Assembly: GCA_007135505.1 (NCBI GenBank)
Contig: SLIS01000093.1
Coordinates: forward strand, 1 to 5,372
Direction: 5' to 3'
Length of the DNA stretch: 5,372 nt
DNA from: Halovivax sp.
GTDB taxonomy: Archaea > Halobacteriota > Halobacteria > Halobacteriales > Natrialbaceae
Under the pieces are notes generated by a model that saw only the letters and a program-made list of their open reading frames with translations, had not been told where the DNA came from and did no database searches. A program made the position numbers and the translations under genes. This document shows, one piece after another, positions 1 through 5,253 of this stretch (positions are counted from its first letter, which is position 1; every line of letters starts with the position of its first letter).

Positions 1-344
1 CGTCTACCGACGATTCCGATCCGCCGGCGAGCGACGCGGAGACGGCGACGGACCCGGCCGAGTCGGCCGAACGGACGGCGACGACCGAACCCGCTATCTC
101 GAGCGACGAGGCGACGGCGTCACCGTTTGGGCCGAACCGCTCGCACGACTTCGAGCGGATCGAGGACGAGGTCGAATCGGACCACGGGTCGCTCGCGGGC
201 GCCGGCCCGACCAGGACCGTCTCCGATCGGAGCGTCGACGAGATTCTCGACCTCGTCGACGACGACCCGGACGACGATCGCGAGCCGGATGACAAGCACG
301 AGCCGGACGGGATCGACGCGTTGCGCCCCGACGACCCCGAGTAA
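1..344 (+). CDS. C-terminal part of an acidic, low-complexity (probably disordered) haloarchaeal protein, 5' end outside window
   Basis: This frame is open from the left edge (first full codon at position 3) and ends at TAA 342-344, giving about 113 visible residues. The protein is dominated by Asp, Glu, Ser, Thr, Ala and Pro, typical of an unstructured haloarchaeal region. Two stretches look more ordered: one around PNRSHDFERIEDEVES (DNA about 135-182) and a short hydrophobic helix-like segment, SVDEILDLVDD (about 231-263). No family is recognised and no in-frame ATG is visible, so the start lies outside the window. The next reading frame (ATG at 348) is in the same phase, with only the stop and one GCG codon between, and has the same composition. 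This could therefore be the front part of a single longer protein interrupted by a stop. That it is coding is fairly sure from codon bias and acidity; function is unknown. Confidence 0.6.
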   Translation, partial: STDDSDPPASDAETATDPAESAERTATTEPAISSDEATASPFGPNRSHDFERIEDEVESDHGSLAGAGPTRTVSDRSVDEILDLVDDDPDDDREPDDKHEPDGIDALRPDDPE

Positions 345-347
345 GCG

Positions 348-1295
348 ATGGCGACGTTGCTCAGCGAGAGCGAAGCCGCGGACGGGCCCGTAGACGATGG
401 CGGCGTGTCGGAAGATCGGTCGGACGACGAGTCGAAAGACAGCGACAACTCGATCGAGCCATCGGAAGACGGCGACGAGTCGACCGCTCGACCCCAAGAC
501 GACGATTCGGTCGACCAACCGGAAGACGGTGGGACGAGCCGGGAGTCGATCGACCGGTCGGAAGAGCCACCGGCGATCCCCAACTCGGACGATAGACCGG
601 ACGAGGCCGTGACCGCGGGACCGCGGGTCGAACGAGAACCGGCCGACAGCCGTTCGGGCGACCGGACCGACGTTCAGGCGGCGAAACTGTCCGCGATTCG
701 GGCGGGCGAATCGACCGGCACCGGGTCGACGTCGACGATCGACGGCGTCACCGGTGGCGAGGGCCGGAACGGATCCGACGAGGGGCCCGGCGCCGACGAG
801 CATCCCCGTCCCGATCGCTCCGTCACGATAGAATACGACTCGGCGGCGCCCGTGGATTCGACCGAACCCGAGCGCCGGATGGGCGAACCGAACGACCGCG
901 ACGAAACCCCGACGCCGCGTCTCACGCGGGCCGAACTCGAGACGATCGCGACGCTCGTTCCGAATCGATACGGCAGGGCCGACGAGCAATCCCGCTCGAC
1001 GCGCCCGGAGTCAGCATCGACGAACCCGGGTATGCACCCCGCCGACGGGGTGACGATACCGGCCTCGGATAGCAGGACCCCGACACCGGACGACGGGACG
1101 AATTCGGTTACCGACGACAGCACGAATCCAGCCTTGAACAACGAACCCCGGACGCCCGAGGACAGGTCAGCCCCGATCACCGACTCCGACGGAGCAGCCG
1201 ACGAGCCGACGGCCAGGCGTCCAACGGGGGCGTCGGTCTGGCGGCGCTACTGGAAGCGGCTGTGGGCCCTGTTCCCGGGACTCGGTCGCCGCTGA
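348..1295 (+). CDS. Acidic low-complexity protein (315 aa) with a basic, aromatic C-terminal tail; unknown function
   Basis: I do not recognise this protein. Residues 1-110 are extremely rich in Asp, Glu and Ser, with loosely repeated SED/PED-G-(D)ES units near residues 21, 39 and 58. Residues 110-290 are polar and Pro/Thr/Ser-rich. They are broken by short patches that look more constrained: VQAAKLSAIRAG (109-120), SVTIEYDSAA (158-167) and LTRAELETIATLVPNRYGR (192-210). The last 21 residues (295-315) contrast sharply, with W298, Y301, W302, W306 and F309 among seven Arg/Lys. This could be an amphipathic membrane- or protein-binding tail. There is no signal peptide or ordinary transmembrane segment. 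The ATG at 348 has neither a TATA-like box 26 nt upstream nor a Shine-Dalgarno sequence. It must be translated by coupling to the frame ending at 344 or be part of the same original gene. Third-position GC and acidity support this strand over the long antisense frame. Confidence 0.6.
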   Translation: MATLLSESEAADGPVDDGGVSEDRSDDESKDSDNSIEPSEDGDESTARPQDDDSVDQPEDGGTSRESIDRSEEPPAIPNSDDRPDEAVTAGPRVEREPADSRSGDRTDVQAAKLSAIRAGESTGTGSTSTIDGVTGGEGRNGSDEGPGADEHPRPDRSVTIEYDSAAPVDSTEPERRMGEPNDRDETPTPRLTRAELETIATLVPNRYGRADEQSRSTRPESASTNPGMHPADGVTIPASDSRTPTPDDGTNSVTDDSTNPALNNEPRTPEDRSAPITDSDGAADEPTARRPTGASVWRRYWKRLWALFPGLGRR

Positions 1296-1359
1296 GCGTC
1301 GGCCGGTCGACTCCGTGTCTACGTCACACTCGCCAGAGCTCCCGCTCACCGGGTAGTGC

Positions 1360-1378
1360 GCGAAAAAGTGGGATTCGC
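1360..1378 (-). terminator. Candidate terminator of the histone-fold gene
   Basis: Read on the minus strand, a run of five T residues (plus-strand A at 1363-1367) begins about 16 nt after the TAA of the 1383-1550 gene. It lies inside a small inverted repeat, GCGAA/TTCGC (1360-1364 with 1374-1378). Archaeal transcription commonly ends at T-runs, with or without a hairpin. The location between two convergent genes fits, but the T-run is short. Confidence 0.4.
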
Positions 1379-1382
1379 AGCC

Positions 1383-1550
1383 TTACAGGTCGCGGGGCTG
1401 GACGGTCTTTCGGTCGTTGGCCTCGGCACGCCGGGCGGCGTCGGCGAGGAGGTCCTCGACTTCGTCGTCGAGTGCGTCGTAGAAGTCCGAGGCGACGTTC
1501 TTGTCATCGAGCGCTTCTTTGACCGCGGCTTTGACGATAAGGTCTGCCAT
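1383..1550 (-). CDS. Small DUF1931 / histone-fold-like protein, 55 aa
   Basis: The product starts MADLIVKAAVKEAL and ends RKTVQPRDL. From memory of the family, this matches the short haloarchaeal proteins annotated DUF1931, which are related to archaeal histones and the CBF/NF-Y fold. Expected roles are dimerisation and DNA binding. Visible layout: helix 1 at about residues 3-16, a long central helix at about 21-45 (ASDFYDALDDEVEDLL then AARRAEAN), and the R-K-T-V strand/loop at 47-50 followed by P-R-D. The protein stops where a canonical histone (about 65-70 aa) would begin helix 3. In-frame sequence past the TAA does not resemble that helix, so the short length is not a recent stop. Start: the frame extends upstream to 1652, but ATG 1550 gives the expected N-terminus and lies about 29 nt from a TATA-like box. 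The surface is acidic, so DNA contact is not assured. Confidence 0.85.
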   Translation of the reverse strand: MADLIVKAAVKEALDDKNVASDFYDALDDEVEDLLADAARRAEANDRKTVQPRDL

Positions 1551-1575
1551 ACGGATTACCCGTTCTGCGCAACCC

Positions 1576-1583
1576 CTTATAAG
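1576..1583 (-). promoter_or_regulatory. TATA box of the histone-fold gene
   Basis: The palindromic octamer CTTATAAG is centred about 29 nt upstream of the ATG at 1550 on the minus strand. Archaeal TATA boxes sit about 26-27 nt before the transcription start, so the transcript would have a leader of only 0-3 nt. This supports the start chosen at 1550. Confidence 0.7.
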
Positions 1584-1654
1584 AGTTCTGTTTAATACAC
1601 GGTAATTCGACCCTGAGGATGGCCCAAGCGGGTGTCTGACGGCAGTTCGCACCG

Positions 1655-1665
1655 AAACCTATATG
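1655..1665 (+). promoter_or_regulatory. Orphan BRE/TATA-like promoter
   Basis: AAACC directly followed by TATATG resembles an archaeal BRE plus TATA box. A start is predicted about 26 nt downstream, near 1689. No leaderless ATG lies there; the nearest is at 1703, opening only the doubtful 63-codon frame. It could give a long-leader transcript of the GIY-YIG gene, a small RNA, or be chance. Confidence 0.35.
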
Positions 1666-1826
1666 CAGGAGGAATATTCAACGGCCTGGATCACCCCTGA
1701 CTATGACCGACCGACGCTCGCGCGCGCTCGGTCCGGTACTGGGCAGGGACCGGCGTTCGGTCGGGACGGCGACCGGAGCGGCCGCAGTTCGGGTCGGGTT
1801 CGCACCGGTACCCGTCGTGAGCAGGG

Positions 1827-1834
1827 ATTATGTA
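1827..1834 (+). promoter_or_regulatory. TATA-like box of the GIY-YIG gene
   Basis: ATTATGTA is centred about 26 nt before ATG 1857, the spacing expected for a leaderless haloarchaeal transcript. It contains the upstream in-frame ATG at 1830, which argues against that codon being the start. Confidence 0.5.
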
Positions 1835-1856
1835 CCGGGGAAATCGATCGGTTCGT

Positions 1857-2105
1857 ATGTCGACTCACGTCGTGTACGTCCTCGAGTGTGCTGACGGAAC
1901 GCTGTACACGGGGTACACGACCGACCTCGAACGCCGCGTCGACGAACACAACGCCGGTGACGGGGCGAAGTACACCCGCTCACGCACGCCCGTGGACGTG
2001 GTTCACGTCGAGCGGTTCGAGAGCCGGTCGGCGGCGATGAGCCGGGAGTACGAGATCAAACAGCACTCGCGGGCGGAGAAAGAGCGCCTCGTCGGGCTGG
2101 TCTGA
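1857..2105 (+). CDS. GIY-YIG nuclease domain protein (YhbQ/UPF0213-like), 82 aa
   Basis: This is a single-domain GIY-YIG protein of the small YhbQ/UPF0213 type, related to the nuclease domains of UvrC and Slx1. Visible motifs: Y7 in VYVL (the GIY strand), Y17-T-G in LYTGYT (the YIG strand), then [11 protein letters not shown] (22-32) carrying the likely catalytic Arg (R26 or R27) and the conserved H31-N32. Next come G-A-K-Y-T-R (36-41), and SREYEIK (62-68), where E64 (or E66) is the expected metal-binding Glu. The tail [11 protein letters not shown] is also typical. The family cleaves DNA, but the substrate of the stand-alone members is poorly defined; a DNA repair role is an inference. About 80-100 aa is normal, so the gene looks intact. 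I chose ATG 1857 over 1830 because translation then starts just before the domain and the TATA-like box is correctly spaced. The gene converges on the flavoprotein gene. Confidence 0.88.
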   Translation: MSTHVVYVLECADGTLYTGYTTDLERRVDEHNAGDGAKYTRSRTPVDVVHVERFESRSAAMSREYEIKQHSRAEKERLVGLV

Positions 2106-2106
2106 G

Positions 2107-2164
2107 CGTCGGTCCCAGTCGTCGTCCGTCGGTTTCGGCTGCGGGCGTCGGTTCCGACTGTCGG
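2107..2164. repeat. Degenerate ~19-20-bp tandem repeat between convergent genes
   Basis: CGTCGGT recurs at 2107, 2127 and 2146, with TGTCGGT at 2159. The units starting at 2127 and 2146 match at 15 of 19 positions; the first unit is weaker (about 13 of 19 against the third). The array fills most of the 70-bp gap between the two stop codons. A small stem, GTCGG/CCGAC (2147-2158), lies inside it. It might mark a bidirectional termination zone or be slippage residue. There is no strong T-run. Confidence 0.4.
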
Positions 2165-2175
2165 TGTGGTTTCCA

Positions 2176-2769
2176 TCAATCGTCCGCGGCACGCGGGCGG
2201 TCGCGCACGGACTGGGGGTCGATGAAGGCATACTCGACGAGTTTCTCGCCGAGCGTTTCGACGCGTTCCTCGAGGGCGGGATCGCGGAAGGCGCGACCGT
2301 CGATGGCGTCCGAATCGGCGACGAACTCGTCGGAGGCGTTCCTGATGCCGACCTGGTTCGGGAGCGTCCAGCCGTGGACGCCACGGACGGTCGATCGGAG
2401 GTGTTCGAGGGTCGGTCCGTAACTGCCGCCGCCGGCGGTCGCCAGGAGGCCGACGGTGGTGTCCTCGTACTCGTCCCACCCGCAGTAATCGTGGAAGTTC
2501 TTGAGCGCGCCCGAGTACGAGCCGTGGTAGACGGGCGTGCCCAGGGCGACGGCGTCGGCCGCCCGAACGCGTCGTTTGACCTCGATCTCGTCGCCTTGCT
2601 CGTCGGCGTCCGGGTCGTAGACGGGCAGGTCGTACTCGCGAAGGTCGAGCAGGGCCGTGTCGGCACCGGCCTCGGCCGCGGCAGCGAGAACGTATCGCAG
2701 CGCCGTCCTGGTGTAGCTCTCCTCGCGAAGGCTGCCGGAGACGGCGAGGACGGTCGGCGTCGGGGGCAT
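2176..2769 (-). CDS. NADPH-dependent FMN reductase family flavoprotein, 197 aa
   Basis: This is a flavodoxin-fold protein of the NADPH-dependent FMN reductase family (SsuE, chromate/quinone reductase and azoreductase relatives). It is expected to be cytosolic and to bind FMN, passing electrons from NAD(P)H to flavin, quinones or other acceptors. Visible motifs: strand 1 plus the FMN phosphate loop, TVLAVSGSLREESYTR (6-21, with G12-S13-L14-R15); DLPVYDPD (47-54); and the isoalloxazine-binding segment TPVYHGSYSGALKNFHDY (78-95). Another flavin-side loop is TAGGGSYG (111-118). The length of about 200 residues is normal, and the C-terminal 30 residues form an ordinary acidic helix and tail. ATG 2769 is chosen because the first beta strand begins at residue 6 and a TATA-like box is centred 26 nt upstream. 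It is divergent from the methyltransferase gene and convergent with the GIY-YIG gene. The physiological acceptor cannot be told from sequence. Confidence 0.88.
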   Translation of the reverse strand: MPPTPTVLAVSGSLREESYTRTALRYVLAAAAEAGADTALLDLREYDLPVYDPDADEQGDEIEVKRRVRAADAVALGTPVYHGSYSGALKNFHDYCGWDEYEDTTVGLLATAGGGSYGPTLEHLRSTVRGVHGWTLPNQVGIRNASDEFVADSDAIDGRAFRDPALEERVETLGEKLVEYAFIDPQSVRDRPRAADD

Positions 2770-2791
2770 ACCACGGGGTTGGGTATCGAAT

Positions 2792-2799
2792 CGTAAAGG
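2792..2799 (-). promoter_or_regulatory. TATA-like box of the flavoprotein gene
   Basis: On the minus strand CCTTTACG is centred about 26 nt upstream of ATG 2769, consistent with a leaderless transcript. The same TTTACG core precedes the zinc-ribbon gene at 5254 with identical spacing. Confidence 0.5.
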
Positions 2800-2890
2800 T
2801 ACGTCGCCTCTGCGGTCGATCCCACGGACGGTTCGGGGTCGTTCGCCTCGGGATCGCCTGTCGGAACCGCCTCACCCGGCGGCCGCCACC

Positions 2891-2898
2891 ACTATAAC
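2891..2898 (+). promoter_or_regulatory. TATA box of the methyltransferase gene
   Basis: ACTATAAC is centred about 26 nt before ATG 2921, giving a leaderless start. It shares a 151-bp divergent intergenic region with the flavoprotein promoter; the two boxes are about 100 bp apart. Confidence 0.65.
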
Positions 2899-2920
2899 CG
2901 ATCGGACGCTCCGCCTACTA

Positions 2921-3682
2921 ATGGACAGCGACCACGAGTCGTACCGGGCCGAGCGAGCCCGGTTCTACGACGCACAGCTCGCCGAGCAGGATCGGCCGGA
3001 CGTCCCGTTCTATCGCGACCTCGCGACGTCGGTCGACGGACCCGTACTCGAGGCGGCCTGTGGAACGGGTCGAATCTACCTCGAACTGCTGGCCGCGGGC
3101 GTCGACGCCGACGGGTTCGACCTGTCGGCCGACGCCCTCGACGTGCTGGCCGAACGGGCCACAGAGCGAGACCTCGAACCGTCCGTCTGGCAGGCCGACC
3201 TCGCGGGGTTCGAGACGGACCGGCGCTACGAACTGATCACGTGTCCGTTCAACGCCGTCCAGAACCTCCAGACGATCGACGATCAGCTGGAGGCGCTCCG
3301 GTCGGTCCACGACGCCCTCGCGCCGGGCGGTCGCTTCGTCTTCGACGTGTTCGTCCCCGGCTTCGACGTCATTTGTGAGACCTACGGCGAGTGGCGAGAC
3401 CGGACCGTCACGTACTGCGGCGAGGCGTACGAGGTTCGAACCCGCACGCGACTCGTCGACGAGGTCGAACTGCTGTTCGGCGCCGAGACGGAGCTGTACG
3501 CGCCGGACGGCGAGCGCGTATTCGCCGAGCGAGACCGCCTCGCCATGCTCCCGAAGCGCCACGTCGAGTTGCTGGCCCGGCTATCACCGTTTGCCGACTG
3601 GCGCGTGACCGGCGACTTCGCGGACGAGCCCCTCACCGACGGCGATTCGATTCAGGTGTGGGAACTCGAGGCCGCGGGGTGA
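2921..3682 (+). CDS. Class I SAM-dependent methyltransferase, 253 aa
   Basis: The protein has the class I (Rossmann-like) methyltransferase core and would transfer a methyl group from S-adenosylmethionine to an unknown substrate. Motif I, VLEAACGTGR (42-51), forms the SAM-binding glycine loop. D67 in GFDLS (65-69) is the expected ribose-binding acidic residue. QADLAGF (91-97) has the adenine-side Asp D93. ITCPFNAVQNL (106-116) matches motif IV, and LAPGGRFVFDVF (133-144) is the typical strand after the catalytic site. The N-terminal ESYRAERARFYDAQ (6-19) resembles the cap helix of small-molecule methyltransferases. The C-terminal 100 residues form a strand-rich module with RTRTRLVDEVELLFGAE followed by ELYAPDGE, common in the broad Methyltransf_25/11 group. 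The length is normal. ATG 2921 fits the TATA box spacing. Substrate class (small molecule or macromolecule) cannot be decided from neighbours, which are not obviously related. Confidence 0.88.
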   Translation: MDSDHESYRAERARFYDAQLAEQDRPDVPFYRDLATSVDGPVLEAACGTGRIYLELLAAGVDADGFDLSADALDVLAERATERDLEPSVWQADLAGFETDRRYELITCPFNAVQNLQTIDDQLEALRSVHDALAPGGRFVFDVFVPGFDVICETYGEWRDRTVTYCGEAYEVRTRTRLVDEVELLFGAETELYAPDGERVFAERDRLAMLPKRHVELLARLSPFADWRVTGDFADEPLTDGDSIQVWELEAAG

Positions 3683-3720
3683 GCGGTTCGACAGTGCGTC
3701 GATCCGATCGCGCCACTAGT

Positions 3721-3737
3721 ACGGGCTCGACACCCGT
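3721..3737 (+). other. Inverted repeat just upstream of the phosphohexomutase promoter
   Basis: ACGGG (3721-3725) and CCCGT (3733-3737) form a 5-bp stem with a 7-nt spacer, ending 8 nt before the TTTTAG box. It could be an operator or part of the end of the methyltransferase transcript. A 5-bp repeat in such GC-rich DNA may be chance. Confidence 0.2.
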
Positions 3738-3745
3738 CGTCGAAC

Positions 3746-3751
3746 TTTTAG
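3746..3751 (+). promoter_or_regulatory. TATA-like box of the phosphohexomutase gene
   Basis: TTTTAG is centred about 25 nt before ATG 3774, in a 91-bp gap after the methyltransferase stop. This points to separate, leaderless transcription rather than simple read-through. Confidence 0.5.
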
Positions 3752-3773
3752 TGTGGGCCAGTGACATCCCGAC

Positions 3774-5168
3774 ATGGATCGGATCGCGTTCGGCACCGAC
3801 GGCTGGCGGGCGACGCTCGATACGTTCACCGCCCCGCGGGTGCGGATGGTCGGCCAGGCCGTCGCCACCTACCTTCGAGACGAGGGGGAGACGGCGCCGG
3901 TCGCCGTCGGCTACGACGCCAGAGAGACCTCGCGTGGCTTCGCCGAGGAACTGTCGCGAGTGCTGTGTGCCAACGGCTTCGACGTCCTGTTACCGGCGCG
4001 GGACTGTCCCACGCCGCTCGTCGCCCACGCGATCGTCGAGCGCGGGCTCTCGGGAGCGGTCGTCGTTACCGCCTCCCACAACCCGCCCGAGTACAACGGC
4101 GTGAAGTTCATCCCGGCGGACGGTGCACCGGCCCCGTCGGCGGTCATGGACGCCGTCGCCGACCGGCTCGCCGAACCGGCGCCGCTGGCCGAGAGCGACC
4201 ACGGCACCGTCGACGAGATCGACCTCCGCGAGGCACACGCCACGGCCGCCCTCGACCTCCTCGAGTCGTACGCGCCCGGGTCGACGGGGGAGCTGGACGA
4301 CCTCACCGTCGCTTACGACGCGATGCACGGCTCCGGACGGGGCTACACCGACGCCCTCCTCGAGCGCGCCGGGGCGACCGTCGAACGGCTACGCTGTGAG
4401 CGTGATCCGGAATTCGGCGGCTCACCGCCGGAACCCGCACCCGAGCACCTGACGGAGTTGATCGAGCGCGTCACCGACGGCGAGGCCGACCTCGGGATCG
4501 CCAACGACGGCGACGCCGACCGGCTGGCTGTCGTGACACCCGAACGGGGTGCACTCGACGAGAACCTGTTCTTCGCCGCGCTGTACGACTGGCTGCTCGA
4601 GGACGCGTCGGGCCCCGCGATTCGGACCGTCTCGACGACGTACTTGATCGACCGCGTCGCGGCGGCCCACGACGAGGCCGTCCACGAGGTGCCGGTCGGC
4701 TTCAAGTGGGTCGCGGCGGCGATGGCGGACCACGACGCGCTGGTCGGCGGCGAGGAATCGGGCGGGTTCACCGTCCGCGGCCACGTCCGGGAGAAAGACG
4801 GGGTCCTCGTAGCACTCCTGGCGGCCGCCATGCACGCCGCGGAGCCGATCGACGAGCGGGTGGATCGGCTCCTCGCCGACCACGGGACCGTCGCCCAGGA
4901 TAAACGCAGCGTCGCGTGTCCCGACGCCGAGAAGGCGCGCGTGCTTGGCGCGCTCGAAGACGAGATTCCGACGGCGGTCGCCGGCGTCGACGTCGAGGAC
5001 GTGAACACGGCCGACGGGTTCAAACCCCTCCTCTCGGACGGGTCGTGGCTGCTCGTCCGTCCGAGCGGGACCGAACCGGTACTTCGCGTCTACGCCGAGG
5101 CGAGCGACGGCGAGCGTGTCGACTCGCTCCTCGAGGCCGGGACGGCGCTGGTCGACCGGCTGGTCTGA
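3774..5168 (+). CDS. Phosphohexomutase (phosphoglucomutase/phosphomannomutase family), 464 aa
   Basis: This alpha-D-phosphohexomutase interconverts hexose 1- and 6-phosphates through a phosphoserine enzyme, feeding sugar nucleotide synthesis for glycosylation or polysaccharides. All four signatures are intact. The substrate-side N-terminus FGTDGWR is at 6-12. The active-site loop TASHNP (99-104) carries the phosphorylated S101. The Mg-binding loop NDGDADR (244-250) has D245, D247 and D249. The sugar-binding loop GEESGG (326-331) and the phosphate-binding loop RPSGTEP (429-435) complete the set. About 450-470 residues is the usual length. The GEESGG loop is more like phosphoglucomutase-type members than the GEMSGH of Pseudomonas PMM/PGM or the GEQSGH of GlmM. 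That favours phosphoglucomutase activity, but haloarchaea carry several paralogues and specificity is uncertain. ATG 3774 starts right at the FGTDGWR strand and fits the TATA-like box. Confidence 0.93.
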   Translation: MDRIAFGTDGWRATLDTFTAPRVRMVGQAVATYLRDEGETAPVAVGYDARETSRGFAEELSRVLCANGFDVLLPARDCPTPLVAHAIVERGLSGAVVVTASHNPPEYNGVKFIPADGAPAPSAVMDAVADRLAEPAPLAESDHGTVDEIDLREAHATAALDLLESYAPGSTGELDDLTVAYDAMHGSGRGYTDALLERAGATVERLRCERDPEFGGSPPEPAPEHLTELIERVTDGEADLGIANDGDADRLAVVTPERGALDENLFFAALYDWLLEDASGPAIRTVSTTYLIDRVAAAHDEAVHEVPVGFKWVAAAMADHDALVGGEESGGFTVRGHVREKDGVLVALLAAAMHAAEPIDERVDRLLADHGTVAQDKRSVACPDAEKARVLGALEDEIPTAVAGVDVEDVNTADGFKPLLSDGSWLLVRPSGTEPVLRVYAEASDGERVDSLLEAGTALVDRLV

Positions 5169-5224
5169 CGGGTGTCGACGAACCCGACCGATCGCCTGCG
5201 ATGGCGGGTGTTGCCGGGCCGGCG

Positions 5225-5230
5225 TTTACG
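5225..5230 (+). promoter_or_regulatory. TATA-like box of the zinc-ribbon gene
   Basis: TTTACG is centred about 26 nt before ATG 5254, again the leaderless spacing. This selects 5254 over the later in-frame ATG at 5281. Confidence 0.5.
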
Positions 5231-5253
5231 GACCTCCATGCCGTACGACGGGT

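Larger units (their letters stand above)
1551..1856. other. 306-bp divergent intergenic region
   Basis: This stretch separates the minus-strand histone-fold gene from the plus-strand GIY-YIG gene. It holds the TATA box of each at its two ends and a third promoter-like site at 1655-1665. From about 1700 to 1825 it is very GC-rich with many possible short stems, for example GACCGA 1705-1710 with TCGGTC 1728-1733. In such a CGG-rich stretch these are weak evidence of RNA structure. Short frames exist here, including a 63-codon plus frame from ATG 1703 that overlaps the GIY-YIG gene, but their products are arginine-rich and unlike the acidic neighbours. I see no tRNA and no convincing gene. Confidence 0.6.

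Noticed and set aside
120..989. A 289-codon open frame on the minus strand across the acidic genes
   Set aside because: It is the complement of GAC/GAG/TCG-rich coding sequence, which rarely gives antisense stops. The product is Arg/Val-rich, unlike haloarchaeal proteins, and matches no domain I recognise.
1613..1639. C/D-box-like motifs (TGAGGAT and CTGA)
   Set aside because: The C-box match is poor, and I see no paired C'/D' boxes or closing stem to support a guide RNA.
1551..1652. A 34-residue N-terminal extension of the histone-fold protein
   Set aside because: The extension would run through the TATA box, and the added residues are unlike the family's N-terminus.
1703..1894. A 63-codon plus-strand frame downstream of the orphan promoter
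   Set aside because: The product is arginine-rich, has no recognisable motif and overlaps the GIY-YIG gene out of frame. Too weak to call without transcript or conservation data.
2164..2796. A 210-codon plus-strand frame opposite the flavoprotein gene
   Set aside because: It is the antisense shadow of the FMN reductase frame, which has clear flavin-binding motifs.
2918..3562. A 214-codon minus-strand frame opposite the methyltransferase gene
   Set aside because: It is a shadow of a gene with unmistakable SAM-binding motifs on the plus strand.
3727..5178. A 12-bp inverted repeat flanking the phosphohexomutase gene (3727-3738 and 5167-5178)
   Set aside because: A 12-bp match is about what chance gives in a 5-kb GC-biased window. 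One copy overlaps the stop codon, and there are no target duplications or transposase.
5169..5202. Small stems after the phosphohexomutase stop (CGGGT 5169-5173 with ACCCG 5182-5186, and ATCGC/GCGAT at 5191-5202)
   Set aside because: The stems are short and have no following T-run, so I do not call a terminator.
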